A stretch of DNA of 64,000 bases from Novosphingobium sp. HII-3 (GCF_002916655.1 NZ_PPSM01000036.1:124001-188000), one strand, 5' to 3'. Shown: positions 44,789 through 54,549, counted from the stretch's first letter. Notes: a model not told the origin generated them from the sequence alone. Translations and numbers: made by a program.

Positions 44789-46129
44789 TCAGGCAATCAT
44801 CGCCAGCGGGTTTTCGACGAACTCGCGGAACGCGGCCATCAGGCGCGCGCCGTCTGCACCGTCGATCGCGCGATGATCGAAGCTGCCGGTGGCAGTCATG
44901 ATCGTTGCGACGCCCAGCGATCCGTCCGGCATGACCCACGGCCGCTTGTCGCCGGCGCCGATGGCGAGGATCGTCGACTGCGGCGGATTGATGACGGCCG
45001 TGAACTGCTTGATGCCCATCATGCCCATGTTGGAAATGGAGGCGGTGCCGCCCTGATACTCTTCCGGCTTCAGCTTGCCTTCCTTGGCGCGTGCGCCAAG
45101 ATCCTTGGTCGCCTTGGCGATGGCCGAGAACGACTTCTCGTTCGCACCCTGCACGATCGGCGTGATGAGGCCGTTGGGAATGGAAACCGCCACCGAGACG
45201 TCCGCCCGCTCGTACTTGATAAGCTCGCTTCCGGCGAAGGTCACGTTGCACTCCGGCACTGCGATCAGAGCCATGCCCAGGGCTTTCACGAGCATGTCGT
45301 TGACCGAAACCTTCACACCCTGCTTTTCGAGCGTGGTGTTGATCTCCGACCGGAGGGCCAGCAACTTGTCGAGCTTCACGTCCACCGTGAGGTAGATATG
45401 CGGCGCTTCCTGCATGGACTGGGCAAGGCGGCGGGCGATGGTCTTGCGCATGCCCGAAAGCTTTTCCACCGTATGTGGAACACGCGCGTCAAGCAGGGCC
45501 CGGGTGGTGTCCGCCATTTCGACAGACGATCCCGCAGGGGCCTGGGGCGCTTCGGGCGCAGGGGCCGGCGTGTTCGCCTGCGCTGCCGAAACAGGCTTCG
45601 AGGTGCCGCCCTCCGCCGCTTCAACGTCGGCTTTCACGATGCGGCCGTTGGGCCCCGAGCCGGTGACGCTGCCGAGGTCCACACCCTTCGCTTCGGCAAT
45701 GCGCTTCGCGAGCGGCGAGGCGACGACGCGGTCGCCCGAAGAAGCCACCTTCGCAGCGGCGGCCGGCCTCGGCTGAGCGGCGGCCTTCGCCTCCTTCGGC
45801 GCGGCCGCTGCGGGAGCCTTGTCGGCAGACGCCTTGGGAGCCCCTGATACAGCAGCCTTGGGCGCTTCGATGGCGGACGCATCCTCGTCCTCCCCGGCCA
45901 GCACGGCGATCACGGTCCCGACCTTGACGCCCTCGGTCCCTTCCGGAACGGTGATCTTGCCGACCACGCCTTCGTCCACGGCTTCGAATTCCATGGTCGC
46001 CTTGTCAGTCTCGATCTCGGCCATGATGTCACCGGAAGAGACGGTGTCGCCTTCCTTCACCAGCCATTTGGCCAGCTTGCCCTCTTCCATGGTGGGGGAC
46101 AGGGCGGGCATCTTGATCTCGATGGGCAT
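44789..46129 (-). CDS. pdhC: Pyruvate dehydrogenase E2 (dihydrolipoamide acetyltransferase)
   Basis: 446 residues with one N-terminal lipoyl domain ([11 protein letters not shown], lipoyl Lys near residue 43), an Ala/Pro-rich linker, a peripheral-subunit-binding domain ([16 protein letters not shown], about residue 139) and a catalytic acetyltransferase domain with [15 protein letters not shown] near the C terminus. [22 protein letters not shown] is the usual start of PDH E2. E1 genes are not in the window. It heads a unit with two thioesterases and lpdA. Confidence 0.95.
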   Translation of the reverse strand: MPIEIKMPALSPTMEEGKLAKWLVKEGDTVSSGDIMAEIETDKATMEFEAVDEGVVGKITVPEGTEGVKVGTVIAVLAGEDEDASAIEAPKAAVSGAPKASADKAPAAAAPKEAKAAAQPRPAAAAKVASSGDRVVASPLAKRIAEAKGVDLGSVTGSGPNGRIVKADVEAAEGGTSKPVSAAQANTPAPAPEAPQAPAGSSVEMADTTRALLDARVPHTVEKLSGMRKTIARRLAQSMQEAPHIYLTVDVKLDKLLALRSEINTTLEKQGVKVSVNDMLVKALGMALIAVPECNVTFAGSELIKYERADVSVAVSIPNGLITPIVQGANEKSFSAIAKATKDLGARAKEGKLKPEEYQGGTASISNMGMMGIKQFTAVINPPQSTILAIGAGDKRPWVMPDGSLGVATIMTATGSFDHRAIDGADGARLMAAFREFVENPLAMIA

Positions 46130-46292
46130 GGAAACTCTGCGTTCCTTATGGTCCGGGGGAGGTCGTTAGGGATTTCGCCCTTCCTTGGACAAATTGCGCC
46201 TTGCGCACAAGCGCCTTGGCGCGCGTTTTTCGCAATGAACATGGCTTGCGCAGCGCTGCTATCGGCCCGATAAGCCGGAGCGAGAGGAAATC

Positions 46293-46748
46293 ATGCGCAT
46301 ATACCTGGTCATCATCGACGAGAGCGAAGAAGCCCTCGTTGCCCTGCAATACGCAGCCCGTCGCGCCGCGAAGACGGAAGGCGCGCTGCACCTCCTTGCC
46401 GTGGTCCCGCCCCAGCCGTTCAATGCCTTTGGCGGCGTGCAGGCCACGATTGAGGAGGAAGCGCGTGCCCGTGCGGAAACACTGGTGACCGCTGCCGCCG
46501 GCAACCTTCTGTCTCAGGGTGAAAAGATGCCGGCGATCTCCGTGCGGGTCGGCGAGGACATCAAGGTGGTGCGCAAGTACCTCGAGGAGCACCCCGAGGT
46601 GTCGGCACTGGTTCTGGGCGCGGCAAGGGAGGGTGGTCCGGGACCGCTCGTCGCTCACTTCACCGGCGCAGGCATGGCGCACATGACCTGCCCGGTCTTT
46701 GTGATCCCCGGCGGCCTTGACGCCGAGGCCATCGAACGTCTCAGCTAA
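46293..46748 (+). CDS. Universal stress protein (UspA family)
   Basis: 151 residues with the Usp fold: IYLVIIDESEEALVALQYAARRA at the start and a C-terminal GGPGPLVAHFTGAGMAHMTCPVFVIP. The ATP-binding pattern G-x2-G-x9-G-S/T is degenerate here. It is preceded by a GAGAGGAAATC ribosome site. The role is unspecified stress tolerance. It stands alone, divergent from the pdh unit. Confidence 0.85.
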   Translation: MRIYLVIIDESEEALVALQYAARRAAKTEGALHLLAVVPPQPFNAFGGVQATIEEEARARAETLVTAAAGNLLSQGEKMPAISVRVGEDIKVVRKYLEEHPEVSALVLGAAREGGPGPLVAHFTGAGMAHMTCPVFVIPGGLDAEAIERLS

Positions 46749-46771
46749 CGGAGACTACGCCGGCTCTGATT

Positions 46772-46791
46772 GGCGGGCGCCCCGGCCCGCC
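46772..46791. terminator. GC hairpin between uspA-like and rnr genes
   Basis: GGCGGGC (46772-46778) pairs with GCCCGCC (46785-46791) around six bases, between the convergent usp and rnr genes. No U-tract. Weak candidate. Confidence 0.35.
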
Positions 46792-46809
46792 GCCACTTCC
46801 GCAGCGCGA

Positions 46810-49065
46810 TCAGCGTCGCCCTCGCCCCTGATGCCGGATGTTCTTTGGCCGCCCGCGCTGACCCACAAGATGCTTGCCGCGCTTCTTGAGAGGCTGCGGA
46901 GCCCCTCGAGGCTCGATTCGGCCCGCGCCTTCCTCAAGCTCGTACTTGAGAGCCCCGGTCAGCGGGTTGGCTTCGGCAAGGCGTAGCTTCAGGATCTGCC
47001 CGATGGCGTAAGTAGTCCCGGTCTGTTCGCCGATGAGCATCTGCGCCTTGTCGTCGTACGCGAAGCGCTCATAGCCCAGTGTCGAGACGGGAACGAGCCC
47101 ATCGCCGCCGAGCCCGATGATGGTGGCGAAGAACCCGAACTTCTGCACGCCGGTGATGCGCGTTTCGAAGACCTCGCCCACACGGCTCGCCAGCCAGGCG
47201 GCCACATAGCGGTCGATCGTCTCCCGCTCCGCCTCCATTGCCCGGCGCTCGGCCTGGCTGATCGCGTCGCTGATGCGGCCGAGATCCTCCCGGTCGCGCT
47301 CGGACAGACCTGAGTGTGCCGGGATGCTTCCCTTCGGCTTGGGCTGTTCCAGCCCGTAACCGTCGACAAGGGCGCGGTGAACGAGCAAGTCGGCATAGCG
47401 GCGGATCGGAGACGTGAAGTGCGCATAGGACGCGAGGGCGAGGCCGAAGTGGCCCGCATTGCTCGGCCCGTAGTAAGCCTGAGTCTGGCTGCGCAGGACC
47501 GCTTCCATGATGAGCGCCTTCTCGGTTTCGTCCGCGATGTCCTTCAGCATGCGGTTGAACAGGCCGGGCGTGATCACCTGCCCCATCGCCAGCTTCTTGC
47601 CGAAGGTGGCGAGGTAATCCTTGAGCGCCATCAGCTTTTCGCGGCTCGGCGTTTCGTGGATGCGGTACACGACAGGCGCAACTTTCGCTTCCAGCGCCTT
47701 TGCTGCAGCGACGTTGGCGGCGATCATGAAGTCCTCGACCACGCGGTGCGCGTCAAGCCGCTCCCGAATGGCGATTTCGGTGATGCGTCCCTCGTCATCC
47801 AGTTTGACACGGCGTTCCGGCAACTCAAGTTCCAGCGGATCGCGAGCATCGCGTGCCTTCGCAAGGAGGCGCCATGCGGCCCAAAGGCTTTGCAGATGCT
47901 CCTCGGCCCTGCCTTCGTCAATTCGCGCCTGCGCCTCCTCGTAGGCGACCACTTCATGGATCCGGACAAGCGCACGCGTGAAGCGCCAGTCGACGACCTT
48001 GCCCTGTGCATCGATCTTGAGATGGCAGGCCATCGCCGCGCGATCCTCTCCCGATCTCAGGGAACAGACGTCCGCGCTCAGCACTTCGGGCAGCATCGGA
48101 ACGACGCGGTCCGGAAAGTACACCGAATTGCCGCGCCGCCGTGCCTCGCGGTCGATCTCGCTGCCGGGACGCACGTAGAAGGACACATCCGCGATCGCGA
48201 CCAGCGCATCGAACCCGCCCGCGTCGTCGGGCTGCGCCCAGATGGCGTCGTCATGGTCACGCGCATCGGAGGGGTCGATGGCAACGATCGGCAGGTGGCG
48301 CAGGTCCTCCCGGTGATCAGGACTGAGCGGCATGCGCGCGACCGCCTCAGCCTCGGCCAGGAGCTCCTCCCCGAAATGATTCGGGATGCCATGCTTGTGG
48401 ATGGCGATCAGGCTGAAGGCCTTGGGCGCCAACGGTTCGCCAAGCACTTCCGTAACCTTGATGGACGGGCGCGCCGAACGACCGATCGGAACACCCAATA
48501 CGAGTTCACCCGCCTTGGCTTCGCCGATGTCGGAGATCGGGGAGGAGTTGCGGATCCGCTTGTCCACGGGTGCGAGCCATGGCTTGCCGCTGCCATCAAC
48601 CTCGACCACGCCGAGGATCTGGTCGGCCCGGAGCTCAAGCTTCTTCATCGGGTAGGCGCGCCAGCCTGTGCCGGTTTCTTCGGTGCGCGAAAGCACCCGA
48701 TCCCCTTTTCGCAGCGCTGAGCCCCGGCCCTTCTCCACCAGCCTGATACGCGGAGGCGGCGTTGCATCGTCCGGCTGCCACGTGTCGGGGACGGCGATCG
48801 CCTCTCCCTCGTCGATGTCGATGACGCGCAGCACCGTGACCTTGGGCAGGCCACCCATCTTGTGGAAGGCCGTGCGCTTTCCGTCGATCAGGCCTTCTTC
48901 GGCCATGTCCTTCAAAAGCGCCTTCAGCTGTATCTTTTCGTTCCCCTTGAGACCGAACTCGCGAGAGATTTCGCGCTTTCCGGCAGGCACAGGAGAGTTC
49001 TGTATGAAGTCGAGAATCTGCTTGCGCGTGGGCAAGCCGGGGGCGGGCCGGTTCTTTGCGGGCAT
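46810..49065 (-). CDS. rnr: Ribonuclease R
   Basis: 751-residue RNB-family 3'-5' exoribonuclease from ATG 49065 (TTG 49074 and GTG 49068 are alternatives). The layout is an N-terminal HTH, cold-shock domains, the RNB catalytic domain with Asp-rich IDPSDARDHDDAIWA near residue 265, and a C-terminal S1 domain (GEVFETRITGVQKFGFF) ending in a basic tail. It degrades structured RNA and takes part in rRNA and tmRNA turnover. Confidence 0.95.
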   Translation of the reverse strand: MPAKNRPAPGLPTRKQILDFIQNSPVPAGKREISREFGLKGNEKIQLKALLKDMAEEGLIDGKRTAFHKMGGLPKVTVLRVIDIDEGEAIAVPDTWQPDDATPPPRIRLVEKGRGSALRKGDRVLSRTEETGTGWRAYPMKKLELRADQILGVVEVDGSGKPWLAPVDKRIRNSSPISDIGEAKAGELVLGVPIGRSARPSIKVTEVLGEPLAPKAFSLIAIHKHGIPNHFGEELLAEAEAVARMPLSPDHREDLRHLPIVAIDPSDARDHDDAIWAQPDDAGGFDALVAIADVSFYVRPGSEIDREARRRGNSVYFPDRVVPMLPEVLSADVCSLRSGEDRAAMACHLKIDAQGKVVDWRFTRALVRIHEVVAYEEAQARIDEGRAEEHLQSLWAAWRLLAKARDARDPLELELPERRVKLDDEGRITEIAIRERLDAHRVVEDFMIAANVAAAKALEAKVAPVVYRIHETPSREKLMALKDYLATFGKKLAMGQVITPGLFNRMLKDIADETEKALIMEAVLRSQTQAYYGPSNAGHFGLALASYAHFTSPIRRYADLLVHRALVDGYGLEQPKPKGSIPAHSGLSERDREDLGRISDAISQAERRAMEAERETIDRYVAAWLASRVGEVFETRITGVQKFGFFATIIGLGGDGLVPVSTLGYERFAYDDKAQMLIGEQTGTTYAIGQILKLRLAEANPLTGALKYELEEGAGRIEPRGAPQPLKKRGKHLVGQRGRPKNIRHQGRGRR

Positions 49066-49129
49066 CACTCGCAAATGGGGCTAACTGATCCGCAATGCAA
49101 TGGTGAAGGCGGTAACGACCGCAAGCGGG

Positions 49130-49714
49130 TCAGTAAGCCTCCGCCCGGAGCCCATAACGGTTGGCGCCAGCACTGGAAGGCCACACCCCGAAAACCACGA
49201 TGACAAGCAGCGGTACCCAGGCGATCATGCCGTTTACCATCAGCTGCCCCTGAGCTTCCTGCAGTCTTGCGACGTCCCCGGTCTGCGCGATGACCATGAG
49301 CTGCGCGACGGCATCGACCGACGCAACTTGCAGGGCGAGCGCCGCAAGCTGGATTACAACGGCGAACACCGCGATCCAGCCGGACTTGTTCGCGTCATGA
49401 AGGCGGCGCGTGAAGGCCGCCACCAGCAAGCCGGCCATGATGAGCGTCGTCACGACCGATACCCAGACCGAGGTGCGCATCATGCCCGCAAGGCGCTCAA
49501 ACAGCCGCGCCTGGATTTCCGCCTCGCCCAATCCCTGCTGGACGGAAGAAAAGACATCTCCCATCATCGGCCCCGTCAGGCCGATAGAGATCACGAGGGA
49601 GATCACCACTTGAATGATCGCCAGGAACAGCACGTAGAACCAGAAGGGCGAACGGCTCTGCCGCCCGCGAAAGTTCGCAAGGTTCGAGAGGTTGTACCTT
49701 ATCGCAGCGATCAT
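49130..49714 (-). CDS. DUF805 membrane protein
   Basis: 194-residue inner-membrane protein. The DUF805 patterns are NFRGRQSRSPFWFYVLF at the start and RRLHDANKSGWIAVF in the middle, with four predicted helices. Function unknown. It sits between proS and rnr on the same strand. Confidence 0.82.
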   Translation of the reverse strand: MIAAIRYNLSNLANFRGRQSRSPFWFYVLFLAIIQVVISLVISIGLTGPMMGDVFSSVQQGLGEAEIQARLFERLAGMMRTSVWVSVVTTLIMAGLLVAAFTRRLHDANKSGWIAVFAVVIQLAALALQVASVDAVAQLMVIAQTGDVARLQEAQGQLMVNGMIAWVPLLVIVVFGVWPSSAGANRYGLRAEAY

Positions 49715-49743
49715 TGCGGCCTCCCCTTGGTGGCGCGGCTTAC

Positions 49744-51291
49744 TCAGTAGGAACGCGCGATGTAGATCTTCTCGGCCGCGGGTCGTCCGGTGAAGATGCA
49801 GGTGCCGTTCGCGGGCTCTCCGTCGAGCGGCGAGTTGCGCATGGTCAGCTTCAGCGCCTTGAGCTTCTGCACGATCGCGTCGAGCTCATCGCCGGTCGGA
49901 CGCGCCCATTCTACCTCGACCCAGCCGGGATAGCGCTTGTCTTCGGCGAAGAAGGTCGCGAGTTCATCGAAACTTGCAGCCCGGGCGATGTTGGCGTCAC
50001 GCTTGGCCTTGGCTTCGGCGTACAGCGATGCCTGGATGTCCTCGATCTCGGCTACCGCGCGGGAGAGGAAGTCCTCCTTGGCCGTGCCCACGAAGTTGGC
50101 CTTAGCCGCCTCGTTCCAGAGCCTGTCGCGGCGCAGCATGGAGACCTGTCCGCCCGCAGCATCCCGGCCGCCGATCTCGAGGATGAGCGGAACGCCGCGC
50201 TTTACCCAGGCCCAGCGCTTCTGTGTGGCCTTGCCGGGGCGCTTGTCGAGCAGGACGCGCACCGGTTCACCCAGTACGGATTGAGCGGCGAGCGCCTTGC
50301 GCAGCTCCTCGCAGTACGCGAGCAGTACGTCATCTTCCGGTCCGTCGCGCAGCATCGGCAGAACGACGATCTGGTACGGCGCGACCGCCGGCGGGACACG
50401 CAGGCCGTCGTCGTCGCCATGAGTCATGATCAGGCCGCCGATCATGCGCGTCGACGTGCCCCAACTCGTCGTGTGCGCGTACTGCTGCGTACCTTCGCGA
50501 TCCTGGAAGGTGATGCCCGCCGCATGCGCGAAGCCGGTGCCAAGATAGTGGGAGGTGCCCGCCTGCAGCGCCTTGCCGTCCTGCATCATCGCTTCGATGG
50601 AATAGGTCGCCACTGCACCGGGGAACCGCTCGTTCTCGGGCTTCTCACCGGCGATCACCGGCATGGCCAGTTCGGTTTCCGCAAAGTCGCGGTACATTTC
50701 GAGAGCGCGCAGCGTCTCGGCCATGGCATCATCGCGGTCGGCGTGCGCGGTATGGCCTTCCTGCCAGAGGAACTCGCTCGTGCGCAGGAACATCCGCGTG
50801 CGCATCTCCCAACGCACGACGTTCGCCCACTGGTTCACCATGAGCGGGAGATCGCGCCACGATTGGACCCAGCGCGCCATCGCCGAACCGATCACCGTTT
50901 CGGACGTCGGGCGGACAATCAGCGGCTCCTCAAGCTTCGCCTCCGGGTCCGGGACAAGCCCGCCCTTGCCGTCGCTCACCAGACGGTGATGCGTGACGAC
51001 GGCCATCTCCTTGGCGAAGCCTTCGACGTGCTCGGCCTCCTTGGAGAAGTAGGACAGCGGGATGAACAGCGGAAAGTAGCAGTTCTGGATGCCGGCGGCC
51101 TTGATGCGATCATCCATCAGACGCTGGATCCGCTCCCACACGCCATAGCCCCATGGCTTGATGACCATGCACCCGCGAACACCGGATTCCTCGGCCATTT
51201 CGGCTTCGGAAACGACTTCCTGGTACCACTGGGCGAAATCGTCTTCCCGCTTGACGGAAAGGGCGTGGCGAATGGCGGTCTTCTGATTCAT
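49744..51291 (-). CDS. proS: Prolyl-tRNA synthetase
   Basis: Class II aminoacyl-tRNA synthetase of 515 residues. It is of the archaeal/eukaryotic-like ProRS architecture: a short N terminus, a core with motif 2 (RWEMRTRMFLRTSEFLWQEGHTAH), no YbaK-like editing insertion, and a C-terminal extension ending in Tyr (AAEKIYIARSY). This short form occurs in some alphaproteobacteria and lacks the editing domain of the E. coli enzyme. Charges tRNA-Pro. Confidence 0.93.
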   Translation of the reverse strand: MNQKTAIRHALSVKREDDFAQWYQEVVSEAEMAEESGVRGCMVIKPWGYGVWERIQRLMDDRIKAAGIQNCYFPLFIPLSYFSKEAEHVEGFAKEMAVVTHHRLVSDGKGGLVPDPEAKLEEPLIVRPTSETVIGSAMARWVQSWRDLPLMVNQWANVVRWEMRTRMFLRTSEFLWQEGHTAHADRDDAMAETLRALEMYRDFAETELAMPVIAGEKPENERFPGAVATYSIEAMMQDGKALQAGTSHYLGTGFAHAAGITFQDREGTQQYAHTTSWGTSTRMIGGLIMTHGDDDGLRVPPAVAPYQIVVLPMLRDGPEDDVLLAYCEELRKALAAQSVLGEPVRVLLDKRPGKATQKRWAWVKRGVPLILEIGGRDAAGGQVSMLRRDRLWNEAAKANFVGTAKEDFLSRAVAEIEDIQASLYAEAKAKRDANIARAASFDELATFFAEDKRYPGWVEVEWARPTGDELDAIVQKLKALKLTMRNSPLDGEPANGTCIFTGRPAAEKIYIARSY

Positions 51292-51329
51292 GCTGCGCTG
51301 TTAGCCGCACTTGCGCCAAGGTTCAAACG

Positions 51330-51800
51330 TCACTCGATCCGGTCTCCGTTCGCAGTGCTCAAACCTTCGACCATCGCCCAAAGGTCTTCGGGGAAATATG
51401 GCTCCTCGAGCGCGAGCAGGGCTGCCCTGTCGAACCAGCACCAGCTACGCATCACGGAGCGTTCAAGGTCGGTATGGCCGCTGGCATCGATGGCGTCGGG
51501 GCTCATCCCCGCCGGCACGCGTATGTGGAAGTAACGCTCGTCCGCGGTGACCGGCACGCCTTCGATGGTGACGAAATCGACCGTTTGCCGTGCGAAAGCC
51601 ATGCCCGGTTCGGCGGTGATGCCGGTTTCCTCCAGAAGTTCCCGTCGTGCCGCTTCTTCGTAGCTCTCCCCCGGATCGACGGCACCGCCCGGTGTACACC
51701 AGAACGGCGCACGATCCGGCGGATCGAACCGGAAGAGCAGCACACGACCAGCGCCGTCCTGCAGGATGATACGAGCCGCAGGTCGAGCAACCCGGCTCAT
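51330..51800 (-). CDS. NUDIX hydrolase
   Basis: 156 residues from ATG 51800. The Nudix box GAVDPGESYEEAARRELLEETG fits Gx5Ex7REUxEExG exactly (split here across the helix, near residues 38-60). The substrate is not predictable; nucleotide-diphosphate derivatives are the usual targets. In-frame sequence upstream enters the phaR gene and is not part of it. Confidence 0.88.
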   Translation of the reverse strand: MSRVARPAARIILQDGAGRVLLFRFDPPDRAPFWCTPGGAVDPGESYEEAARRELLEETGITAEPGMAFARQTVDFVTIEGVPVTADERYFHIRVPAGMSPDAIDASGHTDLERSVMRSWCWFDRAALLALEEPYFPEDLWAMVEGLSTANGDRIE

Positions 51801-51831
51801 TGCCGCCGTGCCCCCGTCATCTGCCGCGTCG

Positions 51832-52401
51832 TCACTTGCCGAGAGCGTCGAGCCGCTTCTGTATTTCGGCCATTTGGTCGCGCAGGGCGGAAAGATCGCC
51901 AGCATCGGGAGCCGAAGCCGCCGGCGGCGCCTTGCTCTCGGTCGGCTTCTCGGCCCCCGGCATGAATGCGGCGGATGCAGCGCGGAACATCGCCATGTTC
52001 TGTTCGGCCAGCTTCGCAAGCGGATTGTTGCCGAGGCTGTCTTCGAAAGCCTTGGCCAGCTTCGCCTGGTTGGCGCGGAAGTTTTCCATCGACGCTTCGA
52101 GGTAATGCGGGATCAGCGACTGCATCTGGTTGCCGTACATGCTGATCAGTTCGCGCAGGAAGTTCACAGGCAGCATCTGCTCGCCGTTGGATTCCTCCTC
52201 CATGATGATCTGGGTGAGGATCGTATGCGTGATGTCCGCACCGGACTTGGCGTCCAGCACCTTGTAGTTGATGCCCTCACGCGTCATCTTCGCGAGATGG
52301 TCGAGCGTGATGTAGCTCGACGAGCGCGTGTTGTAGAGCCGCCGGTTTGCGTATTTCTTGATGACGACGGTTTCATCGTCGCCCGATGCTGCTGCAGCCA
52401 T
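51832..52401 (-). CDS. phaR: Polyhydroxyalkanoate synthesis repressor PhaR
   Basis: 189 residues from ATG 52401. The N-terminal DNA-binding region VVIKKYANRRLYNTRSSSYITL and the central PHB_acc region (LTQIIMEEESNGEQMLPVNFLRELISMYG) are the family hallmarks; a coiled region ends the protein. PhaR represses phasin and its own gene and is released by binding polyhydroxyalkanoate granules. A perfect dyad lies just upstream of its promoter. No pha synthase gene is in the window. Confidence 0.93.
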   Translation of the reverse strand: MAAAASGDDETVVIKKYANRRLYNTRSSSYITLDHLAKMTREGINYKVLDAKSGADITHTILTQIIMEEESNGEQMLPVNFLRELISMYGNQMQSLIPHYLEASMENFRANQAKLAKAFEDSLGNNPLAKLAEQNMAMFRAASAAFMPGAEKPTESKAPPAASAPDAGDLSALRDQMAEIQKRLDALGK

Positions 52402-52427
52402 GTCCTCTCCCCATTTACCTCGGGCAA

Positions 52428-52477
52428 AGAATATCATCGCCGCTTGTCGCATTGCAACACAAATTGCTGCGCAGCAA
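52428..52477 (-). promoter_or_regulatory. phaR promoter with palindromic operator
   Basis: In the phaR direction TTGCAA (52452-52457) and TATTCT (52428-52433) are 18 bp apart. Immediately upstream is the perfect 14-bp palindrome TTGCTGCGCAGCAA (52464-52477), which contains CTGC and GCAG half sites as reported for PhaR of Paracoccus and Rhodobacter. Autorepression by PhaR is the likely reading; spacing between half sites here is zero rather than 3-4. Confidence 0.5.
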
Positions 52478-52505
52478 AAGCGTGCGAGAAGGCTGCAGCC
52501 GCGGC

Positions 52506-53552
52506 TCAGCGGTTGAACCGGCGCCCCATCAGCGTGAGCAGTTCGTATTGCGAAAGGCCGGTTTGCGCAGCCGCTTCCGGCAAGGCGTACTCGGCTGTGA
52601 TCCAGTCGCCCTCGCCTACTTGGCCGGCCTGGCTCAGATCGACGACCGTGAGGTCCATGCTGATGCGACCGAGGACGGGGAGCACGTGCCCGGCCGCCGT
52701 GAAATGCCCCTTTCCAGACCAGCAGCGAAGGTATCCGTCCGCATAACCCAGGCCGATCGTGCCCACACGCATGGCACGCGTGGCAGTGAAGGTCGCGTTA
52801 TAGCCGATCGTCTCGCCGGGCTGAACTTGCCGCACCTGCAGAAGGGCCGCCTGCGGACGGATCACCGGGTGCAGATCCGCTGCCATTTCAGGTCGTGGCA
52901 CGCCCCCGTAAAGTGCAATACCCGGCCGGGTAAGGTCACCATGGAAGGCCTCACCAAGGGCGATTCCGGCGCTGTTCGCAAGGCTGGCGCGCTGGTGAGG
53001 CAGCGCCGCGCAGGCCTCGCGCCAGCCCTGACGCTGGCGTTCGTTCAGCGCCACGTCCTCCTCGGCTGAGACGAGATGCGATAGCAACGTATCCACCTGC
53101 AGCTCCGCCAGCACCGGTTCGCCAAGCTCATGAAGCGAGACGCCGAGGCGATTCATTCCCGTGTCCACCATGAGATCACACGCCCCGCCGCCGGCATCCT
53201 GCCAAAGCCGGGCCTGGCGCAGCGAATTGATGACAGGCTTGATTCCTGCGGCGCGGGCGTAGGCGGCGTCCTCCTCCGAGCAGGGGCCGTGCAGGACCGA
53301 CAGCGAGGCGTCACCGATCACGTCGAGGATTTCGGCCGCTTCGGCCCAGTGAGCCACGAAGAAGTCGCGGCAGCCGGCTTGGTGAAGGACGGGCACGGCA
53401 CGCACCGCGCCAACGCCGTAGCTGTTCGCCTTGACCGCAGCCCCGGCCCGTGCGCGCCCGGACAGACGGTCGAGCGTCCGCCAGTTCGATTGCAGCGCCT
53501 CCGCGTCGAACTCCAGCCGGAGCGCAGGCGAAGGGGCGGTCGGGCGGTTCAT
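52506..53552 (-). CDS. alr: Alanine racemase
   Basis: PLP-dependent fold-III enzyme, 348 residues from ATG 53552 (GTG 53564 possible). PLP-binding Lys41 sits in AAVKANSYGVG; the second catalytic base Tyr is in GYNATFTAT; other motifs are DTGMNRLGV and GLGYADGYLR. Makes D-Ala for peptidoglycan. It lies upstream of phaR and downstream of the IscU-like gene on the same strand. Confidence 0.93.
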   Translation of the reverse strand: MNRPTAPSPALRLEFDAEALQSNWRTLDRLSGRARAGAAVKANSYGVGAVRAVPVLHQAGCRDFFVAHWAEAAEILDVIGDASLSVLHGPCSEEDAAYARAAGIKPVINSLRQARLWQDAGGGACDLMVDTGMNRLGVSLHELGEPVLAELQVDTLLSHLVSAEEDVALNERQRQGWREACAALPHQRASLANSAGIALGEAFHGDLTRPGIALYGGVPRPEMAADLHPVIRPQAALLQVRQVQPGETIGYNATFTATRAMRVGTIGLGYADGYLRCWSGKGHFTAAGHVLPVLGRISMDLTVVDLSQAGQVGEGDWITAEYALPEAAAQTGLSQYELLTLMGRRFNR

Positions 53553-53582
53553 GGTCCTGGTCACGCCGGGCCCATAGCGCCA

Positions 53583-54017
53583 TCAGGCGCGGGAGGGCAA
53601 CTCACGCTCGGCAAAGGCGCGCACCGCTGCGTCCCACGGCAGGAGCACCGCACCGTGCCGCGCCGCGTAGGCGCGCGCCGGTCCTATTATCTCCAGACCG
53701 GGCCACTGCGGCAGATCGCCGTCACCCGCAAGCCAGCGGGCGACCGCATCTCGCGCTTCGGTCACCTCCCGCACGTCCCTTCCGGCAGCGCCGCGCGCGA
53801 AAATGGCGGCAGAGGCCTGACCGATGGCGCAGGCATGGCTGCGCATTCCGAGACGCACTATGCGGCCTTCGCGGTCAAGGAAGAGGCCGAGGACAATGGT
53901 ACTGCCGCAACTGCGGGAGCGGGCCTCAGCGCGAACAGGCAGGTCACCGTCAAGCGGGTGACCGGCCAGTTCAATGGCAAGGCCAAGGATCTCCGGCGTG
54001 TAAAGAACGGCTGACAC
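53583..54017 (-). CDS. IscU/NifU-N-like Fe-S scaffold protein, third Cys missing
   Basis: 144 residues from GTG 54017, chosen because GGAG lies 8 bases upstream and it follows the cvpA stop by 4 bp. It matches the IscU/SufU fold: Cys in EARSRSCGSTI and in RSHACAIGQASAAI are present. The third ligand Cys, normally just before the LPW-like motif near the C terminus, is replaced (YAARHGAVLLPWDA). It may bind metal differently or be a divergent scaffold. Placed in the radA-cvpA-alr string. Confidence 0.8.
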   Translation of the reverse strand: MSAVLYTPEILGLAIELAGHPLDGDLPVRAEARSRSCGSTIVLGLFLDREGRIVRLGMRSHACAIGQASAAIFARGAAGRDVREVTEARDAVARWLAGDGDLPQWPGLEIIGPARAYAARHGAVLLPWDAAVRAFAERELPSRA

Positions 54018-54021
54018 GCGG

Positions 54022-54549
54022 CTACTCCGCGCCCTGCGCCGCTTCAGCGGCACGGACTTCGGCACGCCGTTCGGCAATCATCTGTACGAGCGCTTCGCTG
54101 CTTGCATTGATGAAGGGAAAGGTCCGCGCGCTGGTGATCCATTCCGGGCGACCACCGATGCCCCAGATGGTATCGTAGCCGAGTACGAGCACGGAGAACG
54201 CCAGCACGATCACGATGACGCCCTTCACCGCGCCGAAGCCGAGGCCGAGAACCCGGTCCACCGGCCCCAGCACTGAGGCGCGGCTCTTCGATCCGGCCCA
54301 ACCGGCAACCAGCTTTACCGCAGCGAACGGCACGCCGAGCAGGAGCGCGAAGGCGAGAACGCCGGCTCCCGATTCGGAACCCACATGGCCCGCAAGCCAC
54401 TCGGTTGCCGGCGTGTGGAAAAGGCGAATGGCGAAGACCGCGAAAACCCACGCGGACAAGGCAAGTATCTCCTGCACGAAGCCGCGAATGAAGCCGAAAA
54501 GTGCGCCAAGCCCGACCAGGAGCAGGACGGCGATGTCGAAGCCAGTCAT
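54022..54549 (-). CDS. cvpA: CvpA-family membrane protein
   Basis: 175 residues with four hydrophobic helices and a polar C terminus. The N-terminal FDIAVLLLVGLGALFGFIRGFVQEILAL is characteristic of CvpA (colicin V production family), whose exact role is unknown but linked to envelope stress. It begins 12 bp after radA stops, and the IscU-like gene starts 4 bp after it, so the three are one operon. Confidence 0.9.
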   Translation of the reverse strand: MTGFDIAVLLLVGLGALFGFIRGFVQEILALSAWVFAVFAIRLFHTPATEWLAGHVGSESGAGVLAFALLLGVPFAAVKLVAGWAGSKSRASVLGPVDRVLGLGFGAVKGVIVIVLAFSVLVLGYDTIWGIGGRPEWITSARTFPFINASSEALVQMIAERRAEVRAAEAAQGAE

